Virus record (IMG/VR): IMGVR_UViG_3300034060_001466
Coordinates: 186,001-250,000 of that record
Reading direction: 5' to 3' (one strand)
Origin: a virus
DNA length: 64,000 nt
The translations under genes and the position numbers were made by a program. Under the pieces are notes generated by a model, which made no database searches, was not told the origin of the DNA, and saw nothing but the letters and a program-made list of their open reading frames with translations. This document shows, in pieces, positions 14,573-23,055 of this stretch (position 1 is its first letter; the number at the start of each line of letters is the position of its first letter).

Positions 14573-14935
14573 ATGTCTAATTTGAAAAAATTATTAATCG
14601 GTGAATCTGCATACGTAAAGGTTGAAGACAAGAATCGCTTCTACTACATGCTACAACAAATGCAGTCAAACCGTTGGAAAATTACAGGAATCGTTCTATT
14701 TCTTTTCTTCTTTATTATTGCTGGAATTAATTCAGCTGTATTTTTTGGAGTAACAATCGCAGAAGATTGGAAAGAATTACTACTTCTTTTATTGGGAGCC
14801 TTTGTTGGTAACCTAAATAAAGTAGTTGACTACTGGTTCAATTCAGAAGATCGTGATAAAATGTTAATTCAAAAGGTTGACGAAGAAGATGGAGTATCTC
14901 TTTCTAATACTACTTCAAATAACGTAACCGAATAA
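14573..14935 (+). CDS. Holin-like two-span membrane protein
   Basis: 120 residues with two strongly hydrophobic segments (about 36-58, ITGIVLFLFFFIIAG; about 68-88, LLLLLLGAFVGNL) and polar ends. Size and topology fit a class II holin that would open the inner membrane for the GH19 endolysin. The family is not recognised; the call rests on topology and neighbours. Confidence 0.5.
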   Translation: MSNLKKLLIGESAYVKVEDKNRFYYMLQQMQSNRWKITGIVLFLFFFIIAGINSAVFFGVTIAEDWKELLLLLLGAFVGNLNKVVDYWFNSEDRDKMLIQKVDEEDGVSLSNTTSNNVTE

Positions 14936-14937
14936 TC

Positions 14938-15657
14938 ATGAAGAGATTAGCACTTATCTTAATAATGCTTTTCTCAGTAAGCTTATGTATTGCTCAGCCT
15001 GGTTCAATCAAGACTGAGCAGTACCGAGCTTCTTTTGAAAAGAAGATGTCAATTGACTCTGTTCCGGAATATACTGACACAATTAAAATTCCTATTCAAT
15101 TATTAAAGATTGGAATTAATGAGGAGCTTTACGAAATGTATCCTGAGTTAAAGGATAAACGGGTTGGTCTTGGTGTAACAAATATTGTATTGGAATATTT
15201 GGAATACACAAACCGTTTTGTATTTACTGAAGACAAACTTGAAATTAAAGAGAGAATGATTAGTCAATTTAAAGCGTCTGATAAAGGATTCACTGAGAAT
15301 AAACTAGACGGCCGTGGTAAAATCAAGTTAGCAAAATACTTTGTCTATATTGAAGTTTACGATTTCTCTGTATCAGAAGATGAAGTCGTTAGAATAAACG
15401 GCGAGTCTAAAACAACTCAAACAACTCGACTGGGTTTACAGGTAAAATTCGTTGATGCTGAGACTGGAGAAGTTCTAGTTGGTTCAGGATTAGGCGAAGC
15501 TTCCACTATTAAAACCGTTTCTATTTTAGATGGAGTGGACGATAGTGAAATTAAATTTAACCAATCTACCATTGGTATTACAACTAAAAAGGCGTTAGAG
15601 ACAGCATCGTCTAGGATAGTGGTGAGAATGATTAAGAAGAATATCTTCAAAAATTAA
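14938..15657 (+). CDS. CsgG-like secretion-channel family protein
   Basis: 239 residues with a signal peptide ending near IAQPG. The body follows the CsgG/curli-assembly pattern: GLGVTNIVLEYLEYTNRFVF with a following ERMISQF helix, a KYFVYIEVYDF strand, LGLQVKFVDAETGEVLVGSG and a late TTKKALETASSRIVVRMI helix. CsgG forms the outer-membrane pore for curli export. A canonical lipobox is not seen (C17 is preceded by Leu), so anchoring differs or is absent. It might form an outer-membrane pore for export or for lysis. Confidence 0.6.
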   Translation: MKRLALILIMLFSVSLCIAQPGSIKTEQYRASFEKKMSIDSVPEYTDTIKIPIQLLKIGINEELYEMYPELKDKRVGLGVTNIVLEYLEYTNRFVFTEDKLEIKERMISQFKASDKGFTENKLDGRGKIKLAKYFVYIEVYDFSVSEDEVVRINGESKTTQTTRLGLQVKFVDAETGEVLVGSGLGEASTIKTVSILDGVDDSEIKFNQSTIGITTKKALETASSRIVVRMIKKNIFKN

Positions 15658-15671
15658 AATATGAAACGCAA

Positions 15672-17342
15672 ATGTATGTTAAAAAAATTATACTGCTTAT
15701 TGCGTGGATCTTAGTATCGTCATTGGGAATGGCTCAAACCTTTTCCTACAATTACACTGATCCATGTACTGGAATAAACAAAACAATACAAGTTCCATCA
15801 AACGGAATAACAGTAACCTATTACGGTCAAGTAAATACATTTCAACCAACGGATTTTTACAATGGAGGTTTTGAGACATGGGCTCAAGGCGTTTATTCTT
15901 CCTTTGGTAATAACAACCCATGTGCAAGTTTAGTAGGAATGCCTACTTCAGTTAATATAGCACAAAATACAGCAATTAGTTTTCTAGGAATAGTAAACTC
16001 ATTATCGGCTCTATCTGATATGGCTGGCGGATCAAGTAATATGATTGGCGGAACTGTCTCTAGTGTACAAAATTCCTCCAAGTCAAAGGGTAACTCCAAA
16101 AATAAAGGCGGGGCGGATAAACCTGCAGAAAATAGTACTTCAACAAATGCACAATCTAATGGAAGTACTGGTGGTAGCTCTAACTCTGGGACCACTAGTA
16201 ACAATGGGAGCTCTACTAGCAGTAGTGGATCTTCTACGACACAGGGCTCACAGACTCAAGGTTCGAACGAAACTGGCTCGACAAGCAGCGGAGGATCTGG
16301 AGAACCAGGATCAACTGCCGGTAACGGAACAGCTGGGTCTCAAGCTGGCAATGGAACCTCTGGGTCTCAAGCAGGTGGATCAACCACTGGAAGCGGTTCA
16401 ACGACCGGCTCAACTACCGGAAGCGGTTCAACGACCGGCTCAACTACCGGAAGCGGATCAACAACCGGCAACGGAACTACCGGATCTCAAGCTAGCGGAT
16501 CAACTTCAAATAGCGGCAATGTTAATGGAGGCGGGTCTGGAACGACCGCTGGCTCTGGAACAAGCGGCTCAAATAATCAGTCAACGCCAACTTCTGAAAC
16601 AGAAGCAGGTGGAAAAACTAACTTAATTGGCGGATCAGTTGGTTCAGTACAGGAATCAACTTCCGCAGGTGGAGGAGCAGCCGGTGCCTCTAATAAAAAT
16701 GGGAATCGACCTAGTATTTTAGCAAGCAGCGATTTCGTTGGATTCAATTTTAAAAATTCAGATGTTACAGTTGGAGGAAAGGTCACTGGAGGTTACTCAT
16801 CAATGAGATGGGACGGAAAGAGATCTCACGGAATTAGTGCAGACTATACGACTGCTATAAAGGGTCCAAATATTACAGGCTTTTATGCATTCATGAATAA
16901 GCGAAGAATAGATTTAATCTCTACATCGCTTACTATTGGTTTTGAAAGACAAATGACTGTCTATGGAACATTAGCAGTAGGTCAAATGTGGACTCTAAAT
17001 AAGCCGAAAAACCTAAAAGCTCTTTATATGCTAACCGGTTCAGTCGGCCAAGTATCAGGGACTGCTTTTATAGGAACTGCTGCTATTGCTGGAGGAATGT
17101 ATGACTGGAAAATCTCTAAGAGAATTTCAGTAAAAATGTTATGTTTGTACGTGTATGCCCCATACGTTAGTTACTATAATGATGTTCTATTAAAATCACC
17201 ACATGTGGTTTTACCTATTATGGGAACTAATATCGGGATAACTAAACGATTTAAGCTTAACATAAACGCCGGTGGAGCTTGGGCGATTAATGAATCCACA
17301 TTAAACTATACCATCATGCTGGGAACTCGCATGCTATTATGA
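15672..17342 (+). CDS. Exported protein: long Gly/Ser/Thr linker and beta-barrel-like C-terminus
   Basis: 556 residues with a signal peptide (IAWILVSSLGMAQ). Residues 25-130 are a compact N-terminal domain with two Cys. About 135-325 is a low-complexity Ser/Gly/Thr/Asn linker with a perfect in-frame DNA repeat (TTGSGSTTGS units at about 16378-16458). About 340-556 has alternating amphipathic strands (VTGGYSSMRWDG, ISADYTTAIKGP) ending in aromatic/Leu residues, as in outer-membrane barrels. The phrase NMIGGTVSSVQ/NLIGGSVGSVQ flanks the linker on both sides. Unknown role at the host surface. Confidence 0.6.
   Translation: MYVKKIILLIAWILVSSLGMAQTFSYNYTDPCTGINKTIQVPSNGITVTYYGQVNTFQPTDFYNGGFETWAQGVYSSFGNNNPCASLVGMPTSVNIAQNTAISFLGIVNSLSALSDMAGGSSNMIGGTVSSVQNSSKSKGNSKNKGGADKPAENSTSTNAQSNGSTGGSSNSGTTSNNGSSTSSSGSSTTQGSQTQGSNETGSTSSGGSGEPGSTAGNGTAGSQAGNGTSGSQAGGSTTGSGSTTGSTTGSGSTTGSTTGSGSTTGNGTTGSQASGSTSNSGNVNGGGSGTTAGSGTSGSNNQSTPTSETEAGGKTNLIGGSVGSVQESTSAGGGAAGASNKNGNRPSILASSDFVGFNFKNSDVTVGGKVTGGYSSMRWDGKRSHGISADYTTAIKGPNITGFYAFMNKRRIDLISTSLTIGFERQMTVYGTLAVGQMWTLNKPKNLKALYMLTGSVGQVSGTAFIGTAAIAGGMYDWKISKRISVKMLCLYVYAPYVSYYNDVLLKSPHVVLPIMGTNIGITKRFKLNINAGGAWAINESTLNYTIMLGTRMLL
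16378..16470 (+). repeat. In-frame tandem repeat coding for TTGSGS units
   Basis: Copies of a unit of about 30 bases (ACCGGAAGCGGTTCAACGAC type) lie head to tail within the 15672 gene. Such repeats change length easily by slippage, so linker length may vary between isolates. Confidence 0.7.
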
Positions 17343-18517
17343 GAAAGTTTATCATCACACTAATTGCTACATTGATTATAGGGTCGGTGTATGCTCAACC
17401 ATTTACTTATTCAGGATATGTTTATGGAGCTAATGGTCAAGGCTTACAAAATATACCAGTCTTGCTATACGGCAAAAGGATTGTTCAATATGAAGTAACT
17501 TTTCCTACTTATCCGACTTCTCCTAGTTATACAACCGGTACCGTAATTCCATCATCGGACGATGCTACACATGGACCATTTAATATAGGATTTAGTTTTA
17601 CCTACTTTGGAAATACGTATACTCAATTTTACGTTGGATCAAATGGATGGATCGGGTTTAGCTCGGGCCAAACAACTGGATATACTGCAGCCTTTATTCC
17701 AAATGCAGGGTCTCCATTAAACGCAATTTTAGCGGATTGGGAGGACTTATTTCCTGGATCAGCTAACATCAGATACGTAACATCAGGAACATCGCCCAAT
17801 AGATCGTTGACTGTCTCTTTTAATGCAGTTCCGCATTATGGGTGTAGAACAAATCTACACACATTTCAGTTCATTCTATATGAAACGTCGAATTTAATAG
17901 ATATAAATTATGCCTCAAAACCTTTATGTGGTAGTAATAACGCGACCGCCGGTCTAATATCAACTTCTTCGTCAACGGTTGTTCCAGTCGGTGGAAAGAA
18001 TGCATCTCAATGGAGCGCAACTAATTATTCAGTTAGATTTACACCAGCTTCACCGGAAACTACATTCAGCATAAAGGGAACATATTACACTAATTCGTTG
18101 GGTCTATATTCAATGGTACCTAATTTAGATGACGCGTCCCATGATTTCCAAATTAGATTAGAAAATCTGACTATTAGTAATCCAATATCAACTGCTGCTC
18201 AATACCCTATTCAAATGTTATTATACTCGGTGATGCCAAGCTCTAAATTGTATTATACAATGGACGTTAATCAAGATACTCGGTTTAATGTAACGGATTC
18301 CTATTGCATATTCGGTAAAATTTCAGGTAGATTTCCAAATTGGATAAATGCATATCCGTCGTATCGGATATTTACGCCAGCTCAATGGACAACTATTAAT
18401 TCCGGGACAAGTGATCTACGCTCCAGTATACCAGGAGTTCAATCAATGATTATTTCAACACCAACTAATGGAGGAACTACTAGCTTTTATCTGTTACGGA
18501 CTGGCTATACACAATAA
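17339..18517 (+). CDS. Exported dockerin-like protein, partner candidate of the T9SS cargo
   Basis: 392 residues; the start overlaps the previous stop (ATGA). Signal peptide to about residue 19 (GSVYAQ). A central beta-sandwich (FTYFGNTYTQFYVGSNGWIG) resembles nidogen-like or Bacteroidetes surface-protein domains. The C-terminal 90 residues (MDVNQDTRFNVTDSYCIFGK, RFPNWINA, FTPAQWTTI) match the dockerin-like part of the 12240 protein. It lacks a T9SS sorting domain, so it could be retained by binding the cohesin-like domain of its neighbour. Confidence 0.65.
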   Translation: MRKFIITLIATLIIGSVYAQPFTYSGYVYGANGQGLQNIPVLLYGKRIVQYEVTFPTYPTSPSYTTGTVIPSSDDATHGPFNIGFSFTYFGNTYTQFYVGSNGWIGFSSGQTTGYTAAFIPNAGSPLNAILADWEDLFPGSANIRYVTSGTSPNRSLTVSFNAVPHYGCRTNLHTFQFILYETSNLIDINYASKPLCGSNNATAGLISTSSSTVVPVGGKNASQWSATNYSVRFTPASPETTFSIKGTYYTNSLGLYSMVPNLDDASHDFQIRLENLTISNPISTAAQYPIQMLLYSVMPSSKLYYTMDVNQDTRFNVTDSYCIFGKISGRFPNWINAYPSYRIFTPAQWTTINSGTSDLRSSIPGVQSMIISTPTNGGTTSFYLLRTGYTQ

Positions 18518-18537
18518 ATAAAAAAAACAAATTAAAT

Positions 18538-18819
18538 ATGGCAGAAGAAACAAACCCTACTTCAGGATTTACGGATACCTTCTTTTCTAAACTAAAAGAA
18601 CAATCATTTACCATCGTACTTATGATAGCGGTTATTTGGTATCAAGGCGTGATGATGGAAGAGCGTGTAGCGTATTGGCAAAAACTATATGAAGCACAAA
18701 AAGCCTATACTGAGCAAACAGTAAAGGATGATAAACAAATTATGCTCGATCGAATACAATACTTACAAGACCAACGTGATAAATACGTTGAGGATGCAAT
18801 AATTGAACTAAAAAAATAA
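18538..18819 (+). CDS. i-spanin-like membrane protein with periplasmic coiled coil
   Basis: 93 residues: short cytoplasmic start, one membrane span at about 23-41 (FTIVLMIAVIWYQGVMM), then a charged coiled coil (QIMLDRIQYLQDQRDKYVED) to the end. This N-in layout is that of phage inner-membrane spanins, which help disrupt the outer membrane at lysis. No o-spanin lipoprotein is identified next to it; the exported neighbours may take that role. Confidence 0.5.
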   Translation: MAEETNPTSGFTDTFFSKLKEQSFTIVLMIAVIWYQGVMMEERVAYWQKLYEAQKAYTEQTVKDDKQIMLDRIQYLQDQRDKYVEDAIIELKK

Positions 18820-18832
18820 TAAATTTTATAAG

Positions 18833-19306
18833 ATGAAGAAGTTTATTTTATTGCTTGCAGTTTTACTATTGGTACAGCTGCTGGCTTTTTCGCAAACTAG
18901 CCCAATTCACATGTGTATTAAAATAGACACAGTATATTCTACCGCAAAGGTTAGGGAATTAGGAAACCGTGATATTCGGTTTGGTGTAAAGCAAATAGCA
19001 GAAGACCTACTTTCTTCTAAATACTGTCTATCTGATGCAGGATCCCCAATTAAGATTGAGATCTATTATTTCGGTATTCCTAAAAGTACCATACGTATTG
19101 CTGGAATAGAAAAGACTGAGCAGGTTACACAAGTCGCTGTTCGAATTTATTATAACGGGCAAAAGTACGAAGGGACTGGCGAGTCTGAGACTGAGGTGAG
19201 AGCCGTAATGATTGAATTGGAAGAGGGTGCTATGCCGTTTTCTAAAATGACAGTATCTAATTCTATCAAAAAAGCACTTGAACAATGTATTTTAAAAATG
19301 CCTTAA
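18833..19306 (+). CDS. Exported small protein with CsgG-like tail pattern
   Basis: 157 residues with a signal peptide (LLVQLLAFSQ). The body contains RELGNRDIRFGVKQIAEDLL, a KIEIYYFGIPK strand, a YYNGQKYEGTGESETEVRAV strand pair and a C-terminal TVSNSIKKALEQCIL helix, echoing the strand-and-helix order of the CsgG-like protein at 14938. It could be a shorter paralogue or accessory. It overlaps the next gene by 22 bases. Confidence 0.55.
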   Translation: MKKFILLLAVLLLVQLLAFSQTSPIHMCIKIDTVYSTAKVRELGNRDIRFGVKQIAEDLLSSKYCLSDAGSPIKIEIYYFGIPKSTIRIAGIEKTEQVTQVAVRIYYNGQKYEGTGESETEVRAVMIELEEGAMPFSKMTVSNSIKKALEQCILKMP

Positions 19307-19752
19307 TTGTATTAATATTAACGATTCCAGTATTTGGATTTTCTCAAATAGTAATAGACGATGTCGGAGACGGCTGGAAGGCTAGAGTCGAGAGGGCTAT
19401 TTTACTTGTAAAAGATACTGACTCAGTTAGTTACCAAACTCTGATTACGAATTGTAAACGAATTGAGTTTATAATGGGCGATAGATCTACTAACCTTCCA
19501 CCCAATACTATTGTGATTAATACAAAGGACGTAACTAGTCCGTCTATTAATAATTTAGCGGCCGTATTGGTGCATGAGTCGTATCACCTGTACTTATGGA
19601 ATAACTTGATTAAGTTTACAGCAAGAGAAGAGGAGCTCATGTGTTACATGCATGAATATAATTTTTTATGTAAGTTAACTGATGTCGAGGACTGGTTATT
19701 CCTAAATGCAGTTAACCAAATAATACAGTTAAAAAATACACGTAACAAATAA
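19285..19752 (+). CDS. Exported HExxH-type putative metallopeptidase
   Basis: 155 residues with a signal peptide (TIPVFGFSQ). Motif LVHESYHLYLW (HESYH) at about 95, followed by REEELMCYMHEY, whose Glu residues could supply a third ligand. That pattern suggests a zinc-dependent peptidase in the periplasm or outside. It is placed between CsgG-like and beta-barrel genes, so it may trim the exported proteins or host envelope. Activity is not proven by the motif alone. Confidence 0.55.
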   Translation: MYFKNALIVLILTIPVFGFSQIVIDDVGDGWKARVERAILLVKDTDSVSYQTLITNCKRIEFIMGDRSTNLPPNTIVINTKDVTSPSINNLAAVLVHESYHLYLWNNLIKFTAREEELMCYMHEYNFLCKLTDVEDWLFLNAVNQIIQLKNTRNK

Positions 19753-20495
19753 TGAAGTTTATATTAACGATACTATTACTGACAGTCTCATTACCTGTAT
19801 TTAGTCAAATTAAAAAATCAATATCGGTTGGAGGAGATGGAACTAGGGGAAACTTTAGTGCAATTGGTATTACAACGAAAGCTGAATTAAAAAGAGATAC
19901 TGGATCGTATCAATGGAATCTAAATACTACTTACCGTTGGAGCAAGCAATCCGCGTATGGAAAATCTGAAATGACTCAGTACGAAAATGAAGTCTACTTG
20001 ACTGGAAATATTTCAAAACAGATAGGTAAGTTTAAAGTTATTGGATTTACTGAAGATGAGAGATCATACATGAGAAAAATAGATCTTCGAAGCTCAGCTG
20101 GTTTGGGATTAGGCGTATCAATTATCAAGAATAAGAAGTTCGATATTGTTTTCTCTGAAGTAATTTTGCCAGAGTATTTTTGGTCCAGCATTAAGGTTTC
20201 AAATAATAACTTTACAGTAAGAGCATCATCTAGACTTAGAGCAAATTACGAAAGCGGATTGATTAAGATCTCGTCAGTTACTCTATTTCAGCCAGCAATT
20301 TATTCAAGCAGAGAAGTTTCTTTTCTAGATAATTTAAACATGCGAAGTACAAACACAATCGCACTTAAGATTAAAAAGAATTTAGAAATAGGATTAGTTT
20401 ATACGTATAGCTATCAAGGTTACCCTCATTACATAACAGACTCAGTTAATCCTTCTCAGGAAACTGCGTCAGTTCTTTTAAAGTATATCTTTTAA
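19752..20495 (+). CDS. Predicted outer-membrane beta-barrel protein
   Basis: 247 residues; its ATG shares bases with the previous stop (TAATG). Signal peptide (LTVSLPVFSQ), then regular amphipathic strands (GSYQWNLNTTYRWSKQ, VIGFTEDERSYM, LEIGLVYTYSYQG) ending in ASVLLKYIF, with the terminal Phe that targets barrels to the BAM complex. The pattern is like DUF481-type barrels. Last gene of the plus-strand module. Confidence 0.65.
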   Translation: MKFILTILLLTVSLPVFSQIKKSISVGGDGTRGNFSAIGITTKAELKRDTGSYQWNLNTTYRWSKQSAYGKSEMTQYENEVYLTGNISKQIGKFKVIGFTEDERSYMRKIDLRSSAGLGLGVSIIKNKKFDIVFSEVILPEYFWSSIKVSNNNFTVRASSRLRANYESGLIKISSVTLFQPAIYSSREVSFLDNLNMRSTNTIALKIKKNLEIGLVYTYSYQGYPHYITDSVNPSQETASVLLKYIF

Positions 20496-20672
20496 TTACT
20501 CGAAAGTAATTTCATTTACTTTAACGTATTCAATAAGAGCAGCTTCAGCTGCTTCTTTGGTTTTAAATGGGCCTGCCACTAGGACCTGATCAAATTCAGT
20601 AGGGTCAGTTACGTTCCACTCTCCGGAAAGCGTTTCATAAACGAATGAGTCTAAGATTTCTTGAGTTATCAT
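20496..20672 (-). CDS. Small unknown protein
   Basis: 58 residues from Met at 20672 (MITQEILDSFVYETLSGEWN), one base after the upstream stop. The motif GPFKTKEAAEAALIEYV resembles a SPOR-like or small beta-alpha unit in which GPF-x-T precedes a helix. It is convergent with the last envelope gene, whose stop it abuts. Confidence 0.6.
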   Translation of the reverse strand: MITQEILDSFVYETLSGEWNVTDPTEFDQVLVAGPFKTKEAAEAALIEYVKVNEITFE

Positions 20673-20673
20673 G

Positions 20674-21129
20674 TTATTTGTTTTTATTTTTACGAGTTGA
20701 CATTTCGTCTGGATCAAGTAGAGCTCTGCCGAATTCCTTAACTCGATCAGTGTATCTAACTTTGACTCCTTCGCTAATTGCTAGGGAATTACCCTCATCG
20801 TCAATCCGAACGAATTTTATATTTGTGTGAGTAACTACTGTTTGAACTCCAGTGTAAACATTATGCTTACGAACTTCAATGTATAGAGTAACTGAAGTTG
20901 TTCCAAACGCCTTTACTGATCCGTATATTTTTATAATATTACCGACCTTTACTGGCTTTGAAAAAACCAGCTCGTCAATTTTTAGGGTTACTACTCGTTG
21001 GGTGTCGCATATTTGAGATGCATAACTTGCAGCAGCATCGTCAATAATAGAAAGGATAATTCCACCAAACATATTATTGTGGACACCAATATCTCCTTGC
21101 TTGCAAATGTATGTACTAATTAATTCCAT
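20674..21129 (-). CDS. Hotdog-fold acyl-CoA thioesterase
   Basis: 151 residues matching YciA/acyl-CoA thioesterase proteins: the active-site region NNMFGGIILSIIDDAAASYA, then VTLKIDELVFSKPVKVGNII and VRKHNVYTGVQTVV strands. Hydrolyses acyl-CoA to free fatty acid and CoA in the cytoplasm. A phage copy could adjust host lipid metabolism. Overlaps the upstream 2H-phosphoesterase gene by 10 bases. Confidence 0.8.
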   Translation of the reverse strand: MELISTYICKQGDIGVHNNMFGGIILSIIDDAAASYASQICDTQRVVTLKIDELVFSKPVKVGNIIKIYGSVKAFGTTSVTLYIEVRKHNVYTGVQTVVTHTNIKFVRIDDEGNSLAISEGVKVRYTDRVKEFGRALLDPDEMSTRKNKNK

Positions 21130-21671
21130 TCTTCTTCGATTCGACTGTCGTCAGGTTTTGAATAAACTATTTTATGAGCAGCGACTTCATGCCGATTACC
21201 ATTAAATAAGTCAACGTATTTCTTGCCGGTTCCAGGCTTTAGGTACCCGATTGTTGCATGTGGATGGTAGTCTGGGAAATCAGTAGTGTGAGGTAACTTA
21301 CTAAGTTCTGCATTAATCTCAGCCAACACTGGATTTTCTACATCAAACTTAAGTACATCGTATTTAGCATTCTCAAATAGAGATGCATTATGTAGAGTCA
21401 GTTGACCGATTGGTTTAGATTTACATATCTCTAATACCTTAGCGTCATTAATATCTGCCGAATGAAGTCCATATAAAAGAGTTGTATGAGGTTCATCCTC
21501 AAGACCGTATGAACGATCGCCCTCTTCTGTGTAGATATCTGCTTCATCTATTTTTGAATGCAGTTCAGGCATTGTTGGAAAATTGAAATAGACCATTGCA
21601 CATCCATAACTATGAGCGTCTCCTTTCTTTTCAAATAATCCAGTTACGAATTGGCTAAATGATTTTAACAT
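21120..21671 (-). CDS. Head-tagged 2H phosphoesterase (2'-5' RNA ligase-like)
   Basis: 183 residues. N-terminus MLKSFSQFVTGLFEKK fits the tag family. Two HxT-type motifs, EPHTTLLYGLH at about 64 and HPHATIGYLKPG at about 145, define the 2H phosphoesterase fold, which opens cyclic phosphates or cleaves 2'-5' RNA. T4 and some viruses use 2H enzymes against 2-5A-like or tRNA-based defence signals. Tag plus enzyme suggests delivery into the host with the DNA; this is inference. Confidence 0.7.
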   Translation of the reverse strand: MLKSFSQFVTGLFEKKGDAHSYGCAMVYFNFPTMPELHSKIDEADIYTEEGDRSYGLEDEPHTTLLYGLHSADINDAKVLEICKSKPIGQLTLHNASLFENAKYDVLKFDVENPVLAEINAELSKLPHTTDFPDYHPHATIGYLKPGTGKKYVDLFNGNRHEVAAHKIVYSKPDDSRIEEEWN

Positions 21672-21693
21672 GGTTGATTACTTTATTTTTATT

Positions 21694-23055
21694 TTACTTT
21701 GAAGAATACTTTAGGTTTTTCTTTAGCTCAAATAAATCTTCTCGATACATCTCAGTTGGATCCTTCTTTTTAATATCGACTAATAGCGATTTAATATCAG
21801 CAACTTCTTTCAATAATTGCTCGTAAGTTTCTTTAGTCAGAGAGTGGATTGGCATGTTGAGTAAGTAGTTATACGATCCATTAACTTCGTCGAAGTCTGC
21901 CGTTTGCAGGTAGAGAATGATCTCTTTACGTGGAACGTTATTTACTTTAAGTTTACCATCAATAATAAGCTTAATGAATTTAGCTCGGTTCGATAAGTAA
22001 ATTAATTCTTCACCGTACTTCTTGATTAAGAATGCTTTGCGTTTATCATAGAAACTTAATCTAAAGTTTACAAAGTAATCTACCACTTGAGTAATGTCCT
22101 CAAAGATTGCAAGCTTGCCCTTTTCATTTAAGCAGGTTAAGTTCTCAGTTTCAGTCTCAATCATCTTAAGGGTTTGGTCGAGCCGGCCTTTTCCAATTAG
22201 GTCAGCTAGTGTAGCTCTTGCAAATTTAAGAGTGTAGTTGATTCCATTTGAAGAATTGTCATCGTACGAAACAATAATTCCTCTATCTTGTAGAGTATTC
22301 AAATGAACTTCGTATTTCTGAAAAGTCATTGATGGCGGAAGCTCTGTAATCTTGACAGTAGTAGTATTCAGAACTTCGTATACTCCACGCATAATGTACT
22401 GGTTAGTTCCAACGACTGACTCGACTGGGCCAATGTAGTCTCTCCACCATGGAAGCAGTTTGCCTATTTTCTTGCCATCTAATACTTTAAGACATGAGTC
22501 TACTAAGTCTAATGGATTACGATTTAATATGTTAGTGGCAAATCCTACTGCAATACCTGAGCTTCCGTTTAGTAGAACGGTTGGGATAATTGGCAAGAAG
22601 AATTTAGGTTCAATCGTATTTCCTTCTTCGACTTGATTCTCAAGCAATTCAAAATCCTTGTAAAGAAGTCTAAAATTTCCAGTAAGTTTAGTTGAAATAT
22701 AACGAGCCGCACCAGCTTCAGGAGATCTTAGAGATCCGAACTGGCCTATCTCGTCAAGAAGAGGTAATGAATTCTTAAATGACTGAGCCATCCCAATGAT
22801 TGCACCATTTAGAGACCCGTCACCGTGATGGTAGTGGGCATCTGCTGCGATCTTACCACCTAACTGGAATATCTTTAATGGCTTTTCATTGCCTGATTTC
22901 CAGACTTTATCTGAGATATAAATGATTTTACGCTGAGTAGGTTTGAAACCATCTATTACAGAAGGAATTGCCCGGTTTTCTAACGTGTACATTCCGTACA
23001 TCGCATAGTCCTGATCTAAGTATTCAGTTACTGTTTTATTCTTTACGTGTGTCAT
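21694..23055 (-). CDS. Type II DNA topoisomerase medium subunit (T4 gp52-like)
   Basis: 453 residues of GyrA/ParC breakage-reunion type. YHHGDGSLNGAIIGMAQSF is followed by the GSLRSPEAGAARYIS site with catalytic Tyr119 after Arg118. The end is a coiled-coil gate (ETYEQLLKEVADIKSLLVDI). It lacks the long C-terminal wrapping domain of gyrase, as does T4 gp52. Works with the large subunit at 25940-27775; about 2.9 kb of unrelated genes lie between them. Confidence 0.93.
   Translation of the reverse strand: MTHVKNKTVTEYLDQDYAMYGMYTLENRAIPSVIDGFKPTQRKIIYISDKVWKSGNEKPLKIFQLGGKIAADAHYHHGDGSLNGAIIGMAQSFKNSLPLLDEIGQFGSLRSPEAGAARYISTKLTGNFRLLYKDFELLENQVEEGNTIEPKFFLPIIPTVLLNGSSGIAVGFATNILNRNPLDLVDSCLKVLDGKKIGKLLPWWRDYIGPVESVVGTNQYIMRGVYEVLNTTTVKITELPPSMTFQKYEVHLNTLQDRGIIVSYDDNSSNGINYTLKFARATLADLIGKGRLDQTLKMIETETENLTCLNEKGKLAIFEDITQVVDYFVNFRLSFYDKRKAFLIKKYGEELIYLSNRAKFIKLIIDGKLKVNNVPRKEIILYLQTADFDEVNGSYNYLLNMPIHSLTKETYEQLLKEVADIKSLLVDIKKKDPTEMYREDLFELKKNLKYSSK

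Noticed and set aside
16045-16626. 193-codon plus-strand frame in the middle of the exported Gly/Ser-rich protein
   Set aside because: Shadow of the repetitive linker in another frame; composition follows the repeat, with no leader.
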